Shown: one piece after another, positions 1 to 7,336 of the stretch
Layout: each line of letters opens with the position of its first letter
Position numbering within the stretch: position 1 is the first letter of the stretch
Assembly (NCBI GenBank): GCA_027311485.1
Contig: DAICYU010000026.1
Span: 1-17,201 of the forward strand
Direction of reading: 5' to 3'
Origin: Acetobacteraceae bacterium
GTDB taxonomy: Bacteria > Pseudomonadota > Alphaproteobacteria > Acetobacterales > Acetobacteraceae
Length of the DNA: 17,201 nt
The notes under the pieces: model-generated
Told to the model about the DNA's origin: nothing
The model's database searches: none
Seen by the model: only the letters and a program-made list of their open reading frames with translations
Position numbers and translations under genes: made by a program

Positions 1-2
1 TC

Positions 3-1049
3 GTTGAGCCCGGACGGATCGTCTTGGAAAGCAAGCCAATCCCAGACGTCGGGCCGCTGGATGCCCTGATGCGAATCACCACCACGACGATCTGCGGCAC
101 CGATATCCATATCCTGAAAGGTGAGTATCCGGTCGCCAAGGGCCTGACCATCGGTCACGAACCCGTCGGCATCATCGAGAAGCTCGGCTCCGCCGTGCAA
201 GGCTATCGCGAAGGCCAGCGCGTGATCGCCGGCGCCATCACCCCCAGCGGCCATTCCGCCGCGTGCCTGTGCGGGTGCGCCTCACAGGATGGGGGCTTCA
301 ACAGCAGCGGCTTCAAGGCCATGGGCGGCTGGCGCTTCGGCAACACGATCGATGGCTGCCAGGCTGAGTATGTGTTGGTACCCGACGCGATGGCCAATCT
401 ATGCCCGGTGCCGGACGGGCTGACCGATGAGCAGGTGCTGATGTGCCCGGACATCATGTCCACCGGCTTCTCCGGCGCCGAAAGCGGCGGCATCAGCATC
501 GGCGATGTCGTCGCGGTGTTCGCGCAAGGTCCGATCGGACTGTGCGCCACCGCCGGCGCCCGGCTGTCCGGCGCCACCACGGTAATCGGCGTCGACGGCA
601 TCCCCGGGCGCCTGGACATGGCGCGCCGCTGCGGTGCCGACGTGACGCTGAACTTCCGCGACGTCGATCCGGTGGCCGAAATCATGCGCCTGACCGACGG
701 GCGCGGCGTGGACGTCGCGATCGAGGCGCTGGGCACGCAGGGCACATTCGAATCCGCGCTGCGGGTGCTGCGGCCGGGCGGCACCCTGTCCAGCCTTGGC
801 GTCTATTCGACCGACCTGAAAATTCCACTCGGGCCGTTCACCGCCGGCCTCGGCAATCACAGGATCATTACGACACTGTGTCCTGGTGGCAAGGAACGCA
901 TGCGGCGCCTGATCAATGTCATCCAGTCCGCCCGGCTGGACCTGACCGCGATGGTGACCCATCGGTTCAAGCTGGACGACATCGAAGCGGCCTATGACCT
1001 GTTCGGCCATCAGCGCGACGGCGTGCTGAAGGTCGCCATCACGCCATAA
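3..1049 (+). CDS. Zinc-dependent alcohol dehydrogenase, 5' truncated by the window edge
   Basis: Medium-chain zinc alcohol dehydrogenase, oxidising an alcohol or reducing an aldehyde/ketone with a nicotinamide cofactor in the cytoplasm. The frame is open to the first base (VEPGRIVLESKPIPD...), so the true start lies outside; the TTG at 24 is not convincing. About 348 residues are visible against about 350 for the family, so little is missing. Probable catalytic zinc ligands are the Cys of ICGTD (codon 93-95), the His of GHE (156-158) and the Asp of CPDIMSTGF (450-452), the Cys/His/Asp set of the Thermoanaerobacter/Clostridium secondary-alcohol type. The usual four-cysteine structural zinc lobe is not evident. 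The cofactor loop reads AQGPIG, then VIGVDG; the Asp suggests NAD rather than NADP (inference). chaB starts 5 bases after the stop, so co-transcription is likely. Substrate is not predictable. Confidence 0.93.
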   Translation, partial: VEPGRIVLESKPIPDVGPLDALMRITTTTICGTDIHILKGEYPVAKGLTIGHEPVGIIEKLGSAVQGYREGQRVIAGAITPSGHSAACLCGCASQDGGFNSSGFKAMGGWRFGNTIDGCQAEYVLVPDAMANLCPVPDGLTDEQVLMCPDIMSTGFSGAESGGISIGDVVAVFAQGPIGLCATAGARLSGATTVIGVDGIPGRLDMARRCGADVTLNFRDVDPVAEIMRLTDGRGVDVAIEALGTQGTFESALRVLRPGGTLSSLGVYSTDLKIPLGPFTAGLGNHRIITTLCPGGKERMRRLINVIQSARLDLTAMVTHRFKLDDIEAAYDLFGHQRDGVLKVAITP

Positions 1050-1054
1050 CCGCC

Positions 1055-1267
1055 ATGCCATACAGCGCGCCAGATGAACTGCCGCAGTCCGTTCGGGCAC
1101 ACCTGCCCCGTCATGCGCAGGAGATTTATCTGGCCGCGTTCAACAACGCCTGGCGCAGCCATGCGGCAGACCCGGACCACGAGGCGATCGTGCATCGCAT
1201 CGCCTGGGCCGCGGTAAAGCGGCGCTACCGCAAAGCCGGGAACGAGTGGGTGCCGATCAACACCTGA
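1055..1267 (+). CDS. chaB: ChaB family protein
   Basis: Small 70-residue protein matching the whole ChaB fold: MPYSAPDELPQSVR, then LPRHAQEIYLAAFNNAW, then HRIAWAAVKRRYRK. In E. coli ChaB (about 76 residues) is described as a regulator of the cation antiporter ChaA, but most ChaB proteins are found without chaA and their role is unsettled. No chaA is visible here. It sits 5 bases after the alcohol dehydrogenase stop and 55 bases before ppsA, all on the plus strand, so it probably belongs to the same transcript. No clear Shine-Dalgarno sequence precedes the ATG, which fits translational coupling. Identification of the family is firm; function in this setting is unknown. Confidence 0.9.
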   Translation: MPYSAPDELPQSVRAHLPRHAQEIYLAAFNNAWRSHAADPDHEAIVHRIAWAAVKRRYRKAGNEWVPINT

Positions 1268-1312
1268 TCGGCACCGCCCGGGCTGAACGCTGATGCGCGT
1301 TGGACAACAAGC

Positions 1313-1319
1313 AGAGGGA
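1313..1319 (+). promoter_or_regulatory. Ribosome binding site that sets the ppsA start
   Basis: AGAGGGA; its GAGG core ends 5 bases before the ATG at 1323. An earlier in-frame ATG at 1293 has no comparable site and would add only MRVGQQAEGT, which is not family-like. Confidence 0.7.
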
Positions 1320-1322
1320 ACT

Positions 1323-3752
1323 ATGTCCGCTTCATCCGACGACCTTATGTGGTTCGACGATATCCGGCTGGATGATGTGCCGCTTGTCGGTGGAAAAAAC
1401 GCCTCCTTGGGCGAGTTGTATCACGCCCTCAGTTCGGAAGGTGTGCGCGTCCCGAACGGCTTCGCGCTGACCGTCCGCGCCTATTACCAGGCAATTCAGC
1501 AGGTCGATTGCAGCCACGCGCTGCATGCATTGCTGGATACCCTGGATATCACCGATATCGGACAATTGGCTGACAGGGCCGGTAAAGCCCGACGGCTGGT
1601 CTATCTCGCCACCGGCACCCCCGCGTTACGCGAGCGTATCGCCCAGGCTTATCATGTGCTTGAGCAGGAATACGGTGCGAATGTCGCCGTCGCCGTCAGA
1701 AGCTCCGCCACGGCCGAGGATCTGCCGACCGCCAGCTTCGCCGGTCAGCATGAGAGTTACCTGAACATCACCGGCGTGGATGACCTGTTCGAAGCCTGCC
1801 GCCTGTGCTTCGCTTCGGTGTTCACCGATCGCGCCATCGTCTATCGGGTCAATAATGGTTTCGACCACTTCAAGGTCGGACTGTCCGTCGGCGTGATGAA
1901 AATGGTTCGCTCGGATCTGGCGTCCAGCGGCGTGATCTTCACCCTGGATACCGAATCAGGCTTTCGCGATGTCGTGCTGATCACCGGTTCCTACGGCCTG
2001 GGCGAAAATATCGTCCAAGGCAAGGTCGATCCGGACGAATATTTCGTACACAAGCCAACATTCCGGAACGGGCACCCGGCGGTCCTGCGGCGCATCCTGG
2101 GCAAGAAGCAATGCACAATGACGCTCGCCGCCGGCCATATCGGTTCGACAACCAAGGATGAGCCGACGTCGCCGGAACGACAGGCGCGCTTCTGCCTGCT
2201 GGATCACGAAGTCATCAAGCTCGCCGCCCATGCGATGACGATCGAGGAGCACTATTCCCGCCATGCCGGCCATCCGGTGCCGATGGATATCGAATGGGCC
2301 AAGGACGGCGACACCGGCCGCCTGTTCATCGTTCAGGCTCGACCCGAAACCGTCGTTTCGCGCCGGTCAGGCACGATGCTGGAAAACTACAGCCTGACGG
2401 GCGATGGCACCGAACTGGTCCGAGGCAAGGCGGTCGGTGAGAAGATCAGCAGCGGCACGGTCCGGGTCATCCACGCGGCCACCGATCTGCCAACGTTCCA
2501 GCCCGGTGAGGTCCTGGTCGCAAGCGCCACCAGCCCTGACTGGGAGCCGGTGATGAAAACCGCCGGCGCCATCGTTACGGATCGGGGCGGCCGGACATGT
2601 CACGCGGCGATTGTGGCACGCGAACTCGGCGTGCCGGCCGTGGTCGGCGCAACGAACGCGACAACCGCCCTGCAGACCGGGATGCGGGTGACCGTATCCT
2701 GTGCCGGCGGCGAAAGCGGCGTGGTGTATGATGGCGACATCCCGTTCGAGGTCACGCGCACCGATGTCGGCACCCTTGCGATGCCGAAGACCCAGATCTT
2801 GGTCAATCTGGGCAATCCGGACGAAGCATTCCGCGCCGCGATGATGCCGAATGCCGGTGTCGGGCTGGCCCGCATGGAATTTATCATCAACAATGCCATC
2901 GGCATCCATCCGATGGCGCTGGTGCATCCCGAACGGGTCCCTCAGCGCGAGCGCGTTCGTATCTACCAACGTCTGGAGGGCTTCGCCTCGCCCCAGGACT
3001 ATTTCATCCGCAACCTGGCAGAAGGCGTCGGCACGATCGCCGCGGCATTCTACCCGAAGCCGGTCATCATCCGTCTGTCCGACTTCAAAACCAACGAATA
3101 CGCCGAGTTGCTCGGCGGTGCGACGTTCGAACCACAGGAAGCCAACCCGATGCTCGGCTTCCGCGGCGCGTCCCGCTATGCGCACCCGGCCTATGCCGAA
3201 GGTTTCGCCCTGGAATGCGCCGCCCTGCGGCACGTGCGGGAGGACATGGGCCTGACCAATCTGATCGTCATGGTGCCGTTCTGCCGCCGCGTGGCAGAGG
3301 CCGAACAGGTGGTGGCCGCCATGGCCCGCAACGGGCTGGAGCGCGGCAAGAACGGGCTGGAAGTCTATGTCATGTGTGAAATCCCGAACAATGTCATCCA
3401 GGCCGACGCCTTCGCTGCCGTGTTCGATGGTTTCTCGATCGGTTCGAACGACCTGACCCAGCTCACCCTGGGGGTGGACCGCGACTCCGAGATCGTAGCA
3501 TTCGACTTTGATGAGCGCGATCCGGGCATGCTGGAAATGCTGCGCCTCGCGGTTGCCGGGGCCAAGCGGAATGGCCGGAAAGTCGGCATCTGCGGTGAGG
3601 CGCCGGCCAATTATCCGGAAATCGCACGCTTCCTGGCGAAGATCGGAATCGATTCCATCAGCGTCAATCCGTCCAGCCTGCTGCGCACGATTGCCGTGGT
3701 GAAAGAGGCGGAGGCGAGCGCCGTGCCCGGTCTTGCCGCCATGGAGGCTTGA
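1323..3752 (+). CDS. ppsA: Phosphoenolpyruvate synthase (pyruvate, water dikinase)
   Basis: Converts pyruvate, ATP and water to phosphoenolpyruvate, AMP and phosphate, the gluconeogenic bypass of pyruvate kinase. Domains in order: N-terminal pyruvate-phosphate dikinase ATP-binding domain (GGKNASLGELYHAL near residue 20; VRSSATAEDLPTASFAGQ near 125); the mobile phosphohistidine domain GGRTCHAAIVARELGVPAVVG with catalytic His about residue 427; and the C-terminal PEP-binding barrel with EANPMLGFRGASRY, IGSNDLTQLTLGVDRDS and ICGEAP, catalytic Cys about residue 757. Length is 809 residues from the chosen start, close to the 792 of E. coli PpsA, and no key residue is missing. The start at 1323 is preferred for its ribosome binding site. 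pfkB follows after 6 bases, pairing a gluconeogenic enzyme with a glycolytic one in one transcript. Confidence 0.96.
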   Translation: MSASSDDLMWFDDIRLDDVPLVGGKNASLGELYHALSSEGVRVPNGFALTVRAYYQAIQQVDCSHALHALLDTLDITDIGQLADRAGKARRLVYLATGTPALRERIAQAYHVLEQEYGANVAVAVRSSATAEDLPTASFAGQHESYLNITGVDDLFEACRLCFASVFTDRAIVYRVNNGFDHFKVGLSVGVMKMVRSDLASSGVIFTLDTESGFRDVVLITGSYGLGENIVQGKVDPDEYFVHKPTFRNGHPAVLRRILGKKQCTMTLAAGHIGSTTKDEPTSPERQARFCLLDHEVIKLAAHAMTIEEHYSRHAGHPVPMDIEWAKDGDTGRLFIVQARPETVVSRRSGTMLENYSLTGDGTELVRGKAVGEKISSGTVRVIHAATDLPTFQPGEVLVASATSPDWEPVMKTAGAIVTDRGGRTCHAAIVARELGVPAVVGATNATTALQTGMRVTVSCAGGESGVVYDGDIPFEVTRTDVGTLAMPKTQILVNLGNPDEAFRAAMMPNAGVGLARMEFIINNAIGIHPMALVHPERVPQRERVRIYQRLEGFASPQDYFIRNLAEGVGTIAAAFYPKPVIIRLSDFKTNEYAELLGGATFEPQEANPMLGFRGASRYAHPAYAEGFALECAALRHVREDMGLTNLIVMVPFCRRVAEAEQVVAAMARNGLERGKNGLEVYVMCEIPNNVIQADAFAAVFDGFSIGSNDLTQLTLGVDRDSEIVAFDFDERDPGMLEMLRLAVAGAKRNGRKVGICGEAPANYPEIARFLAKIGIDSISVNPSSLLRTIAVVKEAEASAVPGLAAMEA

Positions 3753-3758
3753 GTCACG

Positions 3759-4712
3759 ATGACGACCCGCATTGTCACGCTGACGCTGAACCCGGCGATC
3801 GATCTGGCCTGCATGGCACCCGCCGTGCGCCCCACGCACAAGATCCGCACGTTCAACGAACATTTCGATCCGGGCGGCGGCGGAATCAACGTTGCCCGCG
3901 TCCTGCATGCCCTGGGCGGCGATACGTTGGCCCTGGTGCTGACTGGCGGCATAACGGGCCGCTGGTGCGAGGAACTGCTGAATGAAACCGGCGTCCCCTG
4001 GCAAGCGATACCGATCCGCGGCCGCAACCGGATCAGCCTGAACGTCCAGGATCAGGAGAGCGGGCTGGAATACCGGTTCGTGCCGGAAGGACCGGTGATC
4101 GACGTTGATGAATGGTCCGCCGCCCTCGACGTGCTGAAGCAGACGGAAGCCGACTGGATCGTTGCAAGCGGCAGCCTGCCGCGCGGCGTGCCGGTCGATT
4201 TCTACGCCCGATGTGCCGAGGCCACCGCGGCACGCGGACAGAAATTCGTCGTCGATACCTCGGGCGCGGCACTGCATGAAGCGGTCCGGCACGGTGTGAC
4301 ATTGCTGAAAGTGAGCCTGGGGGAACTGGCCTATCTGGCCGGACGGGCGTTGCCGGATGCGTCCTCGCAGCAGCAGGAAGCCGAAGCGTTGCTGCGCACC
4401 GGCGCGGCAAAGATCATAGCCGTCAGCCTCGGCGCCGAAGGCGCGATCCTCGGCACGCCGGATGGCTTCACGCGCCTGCCCGCGATCCCGGTGCAGGAGC
4501 GTGGCGCCGTCGGGGCGGGAGACAGCTTCCTCGCCGGGCTTGTCCTGGCCCTGGCACGCGGATGGCCGGACGACCGGGCCTTGGGTTTCGCCATGGCGGC
4601 GGGCGCATCGGCGGTCGCCACCTACGGCACCGCGCGGGTGGCGCGGGACGCTGTCGAAACCCTGTATCGCACCTGGTGCCGGGAGATGTGCGCACCCGCG
4701 GGCATACGCTGA
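3759..4712 (+). CDS. pfkB: 6-phosphofructokinase of the PfkB (Pfk-2, ribokinase) family
   Basis: Sugar kinase of 317 residues, collinear with E. coli Pfk-2 (309): LTLNPAIDLA at the N-terminus, FDPGGGGINVARVLHALGG (substrate lid and binding region), IVASGSLPRGVP, IAVSLGAEGA and the catalytic anion hole VGAGDS with the base Asp255. It probably phosphorylates fructose 6-phosphate to fructose 1,6-bisphosphate; 1-phosphofructokinase or tagatose-6-phosphate kinase are close alternatives. The NXXE motif that positions Mg-ATP in the family (N187/E190 in Pfk-2) here reads S186-L-G-E189, within KVSLGEL instead of KPNxxE. The start lies 6 bases after ppsA, with GGAGG inside the end of ppsA about 12 bases upstream. 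A hairpin overlaps the stop codon. Identity at family level is secure, exact substrate less so. Confidence 0.9.
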   Translation: MTTRIVTLTLNPAIDLACMAPAVRPTHKIRTFNEHFDPGGGGINVARVLHALGGDTLALVLTGGITGRWCEELLNETGVPWQAIPIRGRNRISLNVQDQESGLEYRFVPEGPVIDVDEWSAALDVLKQTEADWIVASGSLPRGVPVDFYARCAEATAARGQKFVVDTSGAALHEAVRHGVTLLKVSLGELAYLAGRALPDASSQQQEAEALLRTGAAKIIAVSLGAEGAILGTPDGFTRLPAIPVQERGAVGAGDSFLAGLVLALARGWPDDRALGFAMAAGASAVATYGTARVARDAVETLYRTWCREMCAPAGIR

Positions 4713-4724
4713 ACCAGCGTATGC
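4702..4724 (+). terminator. Hairpin at the end of pfkB, probable terminator
   Basis: Perfect 10-bp inverted repeat GCATACGCTG / CAGCGTATGC around a 3-base AAC loop, beginning inside the last pfkB codons and including its TGA stop (4710-4712). No run of T follows, so intrinsic termination is uncertain; it could also act as a 3' end stabiliser for the adh-chaB-ppsA-pfkB message. Confidence 0.5.
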
Positions 4725-4740
4725 TTCAGCCAACGATGCG

Positions 4741-4873
4741 CTAGTGTCCTGCCCCCGAAGTTCGTCGCACTGAGCGACGGATGGAGGGGACTAACAGGCC
4801 ACTGAAAACAAAGGCCTAGTGTCGCGAACCAGGGCCAAATTCAGTACGACGAACTTCTTGCTCGCGACACTAG
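4741..4873. mobile_element. MITE-like element or IS remnant, 133 bp
   Basis: The two ends are imperfect terminal inverted repeats of about 33 bp (4741-4773 and 4841-4873). Both begin CTAGTGTC at the outer edge; after a poorly matching 8 bases they share GAAGTTCGTCG-(C/T)-ACTGA at the same offset of 16. By hand count 26 of 33 positions match. The outer CTAG (or its inner TA) may be a duplicated target, as for IS630-like or some IS5-like elements, but the family is not recognised. No transposase frame is present, so it would be non-autonomous or a deletion remnant. It sits between two converging transcripts, and its right edge creates the groEL stop codon. Confidence 0.6.
4816..4873. repeat. 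Perfect 12-bp inverted repeat inside the MITE-like element
   Basis: CTAGTGTCGCGA (4816-4827) and its exact reverse complement (4862-4873) enclose 34 bases. The left arm is a third copy of the element's CTAGTGTC end motif, suggesting nested ends or an internal rearrangement. On the minus strand the structure lies at and just past the groEL stop, so it may double as the groEL transcript's terminator. Confidence 0.6.
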
Positions 4874-6492
4874 ATTTCCGGTTCGGGCTCCAGCACCCGG
4901 TCCTTTCTGGCCTCCGGCAACTCCGTCATGGTCGCTTCCGTCAGCAGCAGGACGCTCGCGACGGAGACGGCATTTTCCAGCGCCGTGCGTACCACCTTGG
5001 TCGGATCGATGATACCGGCTGCCATGAGGTCGACATATTGTTTCCGGGCGGCATCGAATCCGATGGTGCCCGAATCAGCCATCATTCGTGCGACGACGAC
5101 ACCGCCGTCCACCGCCGAGTTTTCGGCGATCTGGCGGGTTGGGACTTCAAGCGCACGCTTCAGGATCTGAATGCCGGTCCGCTCGTCGCCCTCGGTCCTG
5201 GCTTCCTCCTGTTCGACCGCGGGAATGCAGCGCAGCAGCGCAAGGCCGCCGCCGGGAACCACCCCCTCGCTTACGGCCGCCTTGGTTGCGCTGATCGCGT
5301 CGTCCAGCGCCTCCTTCCGCGCCTTCATCTCTGCTTCCGCCGGCGCGCCGACGCGGATCACCGTGACGCCCCCCAACAGCTTGGCCAGCCGCTCCTGCAG
5401 CTTCTCACGGTCGTATTCGCTGCTGGTGTCGGCGATTTCGTGGCGGATCTGCTGCACGCGGGCATCGATATCGACGCGCGAACCGGCACCGCCAATCAGC
5501 GTAGTCGTGTCCTTGTCGGCGACCACGCGGGCGACCCGCCCCAGGTCTTTCAAGGCCATGCTTTCCAATTTCAGCCCGAGGTCCTGCGACACGATTGTAC
5601 CCCCGGTCAGGACCGCCATATCCTGCAGCAGGGCCTTTCGGCGGTCACCGAACCCGGGCGCCTTGACCGCACAGGCCTTCAGGGCACCACGGAGTTGGTT
5701 GACGATCAAAGTTGCCAGTGCCTCACCCTCGATGTCCTCCGCGATCACCAGCAAGGGCCGGCCGGACTTTGCCACGCCGTCCAACACCGGAAGGACTTCC
5801 TGCAAGCTGCCGATCTTGCGGTCCGACAAAAGCACGTACGCGTCCTCCAGCACGGCCTCCATCGTCTCGGGGTTGGTGATGAAGTAGTGCGACAGGAAGC
5901 CGCGGTCGAACTGCATGCCCTCAACGACCTCAAGCGCGGTCTCGGTGGTCTTCGACTCCTCCACCGTGATGACGCCCTCATTGCCGACCCGTTCGATCGC
6001 ATCCGCGACGAGTTCGCCGATCGTTGCATCGTTATGCGCGGAAATGGCCGCGACCTGCGCTTTCTCGGCGCGCGTCTGTACCGGACGCGACATCCGTTTC
6101 AATTCCGCGATGACCACCGCGGCCGCACGATCCAGACCTCGCTTCAGGTCGATCGCACTTGCTCCCGCGACCACGTTCCGCACGCCGTCGGCAAAGATCG
6201 CCTGCGCCAGAATGGTCGCCGTGCTGGTGCCATCGCCCACGACCTCGCCGGTCTTTTCGGCGGCCTGCCGAAGCATGCGGGCGCCAAGGTTTTCTTCCGG
6301 ATCTTTCAGCTCGAATTCCTTGGCGATCGTCACCCCGTCGTTACAGACGATCGGGGCGCCCCATTTCTTCTCGATCAGCACCGATTTCGAGCGAGGGCCG
6401 AGCGTAACGCGGACGGCGTCGGCAAGTTGGGTTGCGCCGTGCAGAATCTTTTCTCGCGCCGCAGATCGAAAGAGTACTTGCTTCGCCATCAT
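4870..6492 (-). CDS. groEL: Orphan 60-kDa chaperonin GroEL paralogue
   Basis: Group I chaperonin of 540 residues that would assemble into a double ring and fold proteins with ATP. Recognisable blocks: LADAVRVTLGPRSKSVLIEK, NDGVTIAKEFEL, the nucleotide-binding VVGDGTSTATILAQAI, KAPGFGDRRKALLQDMAVLTGG in the apical domain, DDAISATKAAVSEGVVPGGG carrying the ATPase Asp, and IIDPTKVVRTALENA near the end. It lacks the usual Gly-Gly-Met tail and ends LEPEPEI. The final Ile codon's last base and the TAG stop come from the terminal repeat of the adjacent MITE-like element, so the ancestral tail may have been different. No groES lies beside it. A tandem ATG occurs (6492 and 6489) behind GAGG; either could be used. 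It follows the triple-BON gene by 45 bases, probably as one operon. Confidence 0.94.
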   Translation of the reverse strand: MMAKQVLFRSAAREKILHGATQLADAVRVTLGPRSKSVLIEKKWGAPIVCNDGVTIAKEFELKDPEENLGARMLRQAAEKTGEVVGDGTSTATILAQAIFADGVRNVVAGASAIDLKRGLDRAAAVVIAELKRMSRPVQTRAEKAQVAAISAHNDATIGELVADAIERVGNEGVITVEESKTTETALEVVEGMQFDRGFLSHYFITNPETMEAVLEDAYVLLSDRKIGSLQEVLPVLDGVAKSGRPLLVIAEDIEGEALATLIVNQLRGALKACAVKAPGFGDRRKALLQDMAVLTGGTIVSQDLGLKLESMALKDLGRVARVVADKDTTTLIGGAGSRVDIDARVQQIRHEIADTSSEYDREKLQERLAKLLGGVTVIRVGAPAEAEMKARKEALDDAISATKAAVSEGVVPGGGLALLRCIPAVEQEEARTEGDERTGIQILKRALEVPTRQIAENSAVDGGVVVARMMADSGTIGFDAARKQYVDLMAAGIIDPTKVVRTALENAVSVASVLLLTEATMTELPEARKDRVLEPEPEI

Positions 6493-6537
6493 CTCGTCCT
6501 CGGGTATCCTGGTGGCGCGGTTCCGATCCTGGCGTGC

Positions 6538-7203
6538 TCAGGGAAGGATCCGCAGATGGTCCCTGACTTCCGTAACCCCCGGCGCGGACCATGCCGCGGA
6601 TCTTACGAGCCCGCGCTCGAACCAGCTTTTCACCCTGCCTTCAAGGCTGACGGTTCCGCCATCCACCTTGATGTCGATCTGCGACGCCTCGACATCCGCG
6701 CTGCGCCGGAGCGCATCCTCGATCTTCTGCCGCACGATATCGGACCGGCTGAGCGAGACGGCTTGTTGCGAAAGCTTGATCCGGTTGATGACGCCTTGCA
6801 CCCCGCCCAGGCGCCTGACGTCGTTTTCAGCGGCCGCTCTTTGGAAATAGTGATCGACTTCACCCGAGAGCGTCACGACACCATGCGATACGGTGACCTG
6901 AATGCGCTTCTCCGGCACCTCGATATCCCAGCCCAAAATTCGTACCGCCCGTTCGGCAATCTCATCGTCTGCATGCTTCTGGTCGTTGGGCAGACGAACC
7001 TCGATTTCCTGGGCGATCGCCTGTACGCCCCGAACCCTGCTGACGGCATGTTCAGCGGCTGATCTGGCGCTGTAACTATTCACGAATCCGGTCAGTGTGA
7101 TGACACCGTTCTTGGCGGAAACGCCGATATGCGCGGCATCAACACTGGGTTCGAACGCGAGTTCATCCATCACCATCGCCTGTAGGGTTATATCGTCAGG
7201 CAT
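6538..7203 (-). CDS. Triple BON-domain protein without signal peptide
   Basis: A 221-residue protein made of three tandem BON domains: about residues 3-72 (GVITLTGFVNSYSARSAAEH), 78-145 (GVVTLSGEVDHYFQRAAAEN) and 153-219 (GTVSLEGRVKSWFERGLVRS), each with the pattern of a hydrophobic strand, Gly and a closing GV. BON domains are thought to bind phospholipid or other ligands and occur in OsmY and in secretin-like proteins, mostly periplasmic. This one has no signal peptide and no membrane segment, so it is probably cytoplasmic. Start 7203 is chosen for the excellent site GGAGGAA 8 bases upstream; a longer frame from 7239 would bury that site. groEL follows after 45 bases. An FNR/FixK-type box lies about 110 bases upstream. 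Precise role unknown; stress protection is inferred from context. Confidence 0.9.
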   Translation of the reverse strand: MPDDITLQAMVMDELAFEPSVDAAHIGVSAKNGVITLTGFVNSYSARSAAEHAVSRVRGVQAIAQEIEVRLPNDQKHADDEIAERAVRILGWDIEVPEKRIQVTVSHGVVTLSGEVDHYFQRAAAENDVRRLGGVQGVINRIKLSQQAVSLSRSDIVRQKIEDALRRSADVEASQIDIKVDGGTVSLEGRVKSWFERGLVRSAAWSAPGVTEVRDHLRILP

Positions 7204-7211
7204 TTGCACTG

Positions 7212-7218
7212 TTCCTCC
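7212..7218 (-). promoter_or_regulatory. Ribosome binding site of the triple-BON gene
   Basis: GGAGGAA on the minus strand, 8 bases before the ATG at 7203. It decides the start against the longer in-frame ATG at 7239. Confidence 0.75.
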
Positions 7219-7313
7219 GGTTCTGCTCTGCCGCCGCAAACGATACGCTGGTCATCGGGAATTTAATTTGTTCAAGCCACGCGATGCAGCATCACCACCA
7301 TGGCTGTACTGCC

Positions 7314-7327
7314 TTGATGCAAGTCAA
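7314..7327. promoter_or_regulatory. FNR/FixK-type box upstream of the triple-BON gene
   Basis: TTGATGCAAGTCAA: half sites TTGAT and GTCAA with a 4-base spacer, matching TTGAY-N4-RTCAA in all ten defined positions. It lies in the 133-base gap between the two BON genes, about 110 bases before the triple-BON start. The AT-rich stretch 7261-7270 could contain a minus-strand -10 element, but no promoter was confidently read. Confidence 0.55.
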
Positions 7328-7336
7328 ACCAGCGTC

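Noticed and set aside
2367..4733. A long minus-strand open frame antisense to ppsA and pfkB.
   Set aside because: Its translation shows no domain and is typical of a GC-rich shadow frame; ppsA and pfkB on the other strand carry intact catalytic motifs.
6493..6537. Possible groES or separate promoter just upstream of groEL.
   Set aside because: The 45-base gap is too short for groES and shows no CIRCE-type repeat or FNR-like box; operon read-through from the triple-BON gene is simpler.
4819..7062. A 747-codon plus-strand open frame antisense to groEL and the triple-BON gene.
   Set aside because: It has Arg/His/Gln-rich composition and no recognisable family, runs through the MITE-like repeat, and the opposite strand encodes unmistakable GroEL and BON proteins.
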